In this document: positions 6,516 to 6,542 of the stretch, piece by piece
Layout: each line of letters opens with the position of its first letter
How positions within the stretch are numbered: the stretch's first letter is position 1
Notes under the pieces: generated by a model
Seen by the model: only the letters and a program-made list of their open reading frames with translations
What the model was told of the DNA's origin: nothing
Databases searched by the model: none
Source: SMXL01 sp964527795
GTDB taxonomy: Bacteria; Bacteroidota; Rhodothermia; Rhodothermales; UBA10348
NCBI GenBank assembly: GCA_964527795.1
Contig: CAZGOS010000178.1
Span: forward strand, 1 to 6,542
Reading direction: 5' to 3'
DNA: 6,542 nucleotides
Program-made: the position numbers and the translations under genes

Positions 6516-6542
6516 CTAATCGTCTGATTCCTCGGTCAGCGT
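6516..6542 (-). CDS. Possible C-terminal end of an upstream gene (partial)
   Basis: Reading leftward from the right edge, one frame encodes TLTEESDD and stops at TAG (6516-6518), 49 bases before the ATG of the membrane-protein gene. An acidic end like this is common for bacterial proteins. A second frame is also open from the edge for 24 codons, starting ADRGIRRLV and stopping at TAG 6469-6471, just before that ATG; its composition looks less protein-like. Eight codons cannot identify a gene, and either frame could be chance. Confidence 0.25.
   Translation of the reverse strand, partial: TLTEESDD

Overview
This window comes from a bacterial chromosome and carries mostly core metabolism and housekeeping genes. 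It has no mobile element, CRISPR array, rRNA or tRNA that I can recognise. Base composition looks balanced to slightly GC-rich, codon use is even across the genes, and nothing suggests recent transfer. The lineage is uncertain. A topoisomerase I that ends in cysteine-free 'GxYGPYV' repeats instead of zinc ribbons, a PPDK, and mixed use of Shine-Dalgarno (SD) sites would fit the Bacteroidota/Rhodothermota/Balneolota side of bacteria, but several other phyla share these traits. I hold this only as a weak inference.

Layout, left to right. Positions 1-2249 (minus strand) hold the first 749 codons of pyruvate phosphate dikinase (ppdK); its 3' end lies beyond the left edge. Positions 2250-2419 are a divergent intergenic region. 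It contains a near-perfect SD and an in-frame GTG that offer an alternative ppdK start. Positions 2420-2551 (plus) hold a 43-codon basic small ORF with its own SD; its stop overlaps the next start as ATGA. Positions 2548-5121 (plus) encode a complete DNA topoisomerase I (topA). Positions 5135-6097 (minus) encode the ribosome-assembly GTPase RsgA, convergent with topA across only 13 bases. Positions 6110-6466 (minus) encode a 118-residue protein with one N-terminal membrane segment and a probable coiled coil, 12 bases upstream of rsgA. The last 76 bases probably hold the end of another minus-strand gene.

The genes form three transcription units: ppdK leftward, (small ORF)-topA rightward, and (small membrane protein)-rsgA leftward. 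They share no obvious pathway. ppdK links pyruvate and phosphoenolpyruvate, topA relaxes negative supercoils, and rsgA matures the 30S subunit. The recurring sequence-level theme is translation initiation. topA and rsgA both lack an SD, and each starts at or just after the stop of an upstream reading frame that does have one, which suggests translational coupling. I found no convincing new biological system here. The most useful leads are the small ORF overlapping topA, the unnamed membrane protein, and the uncertain ppdK start.
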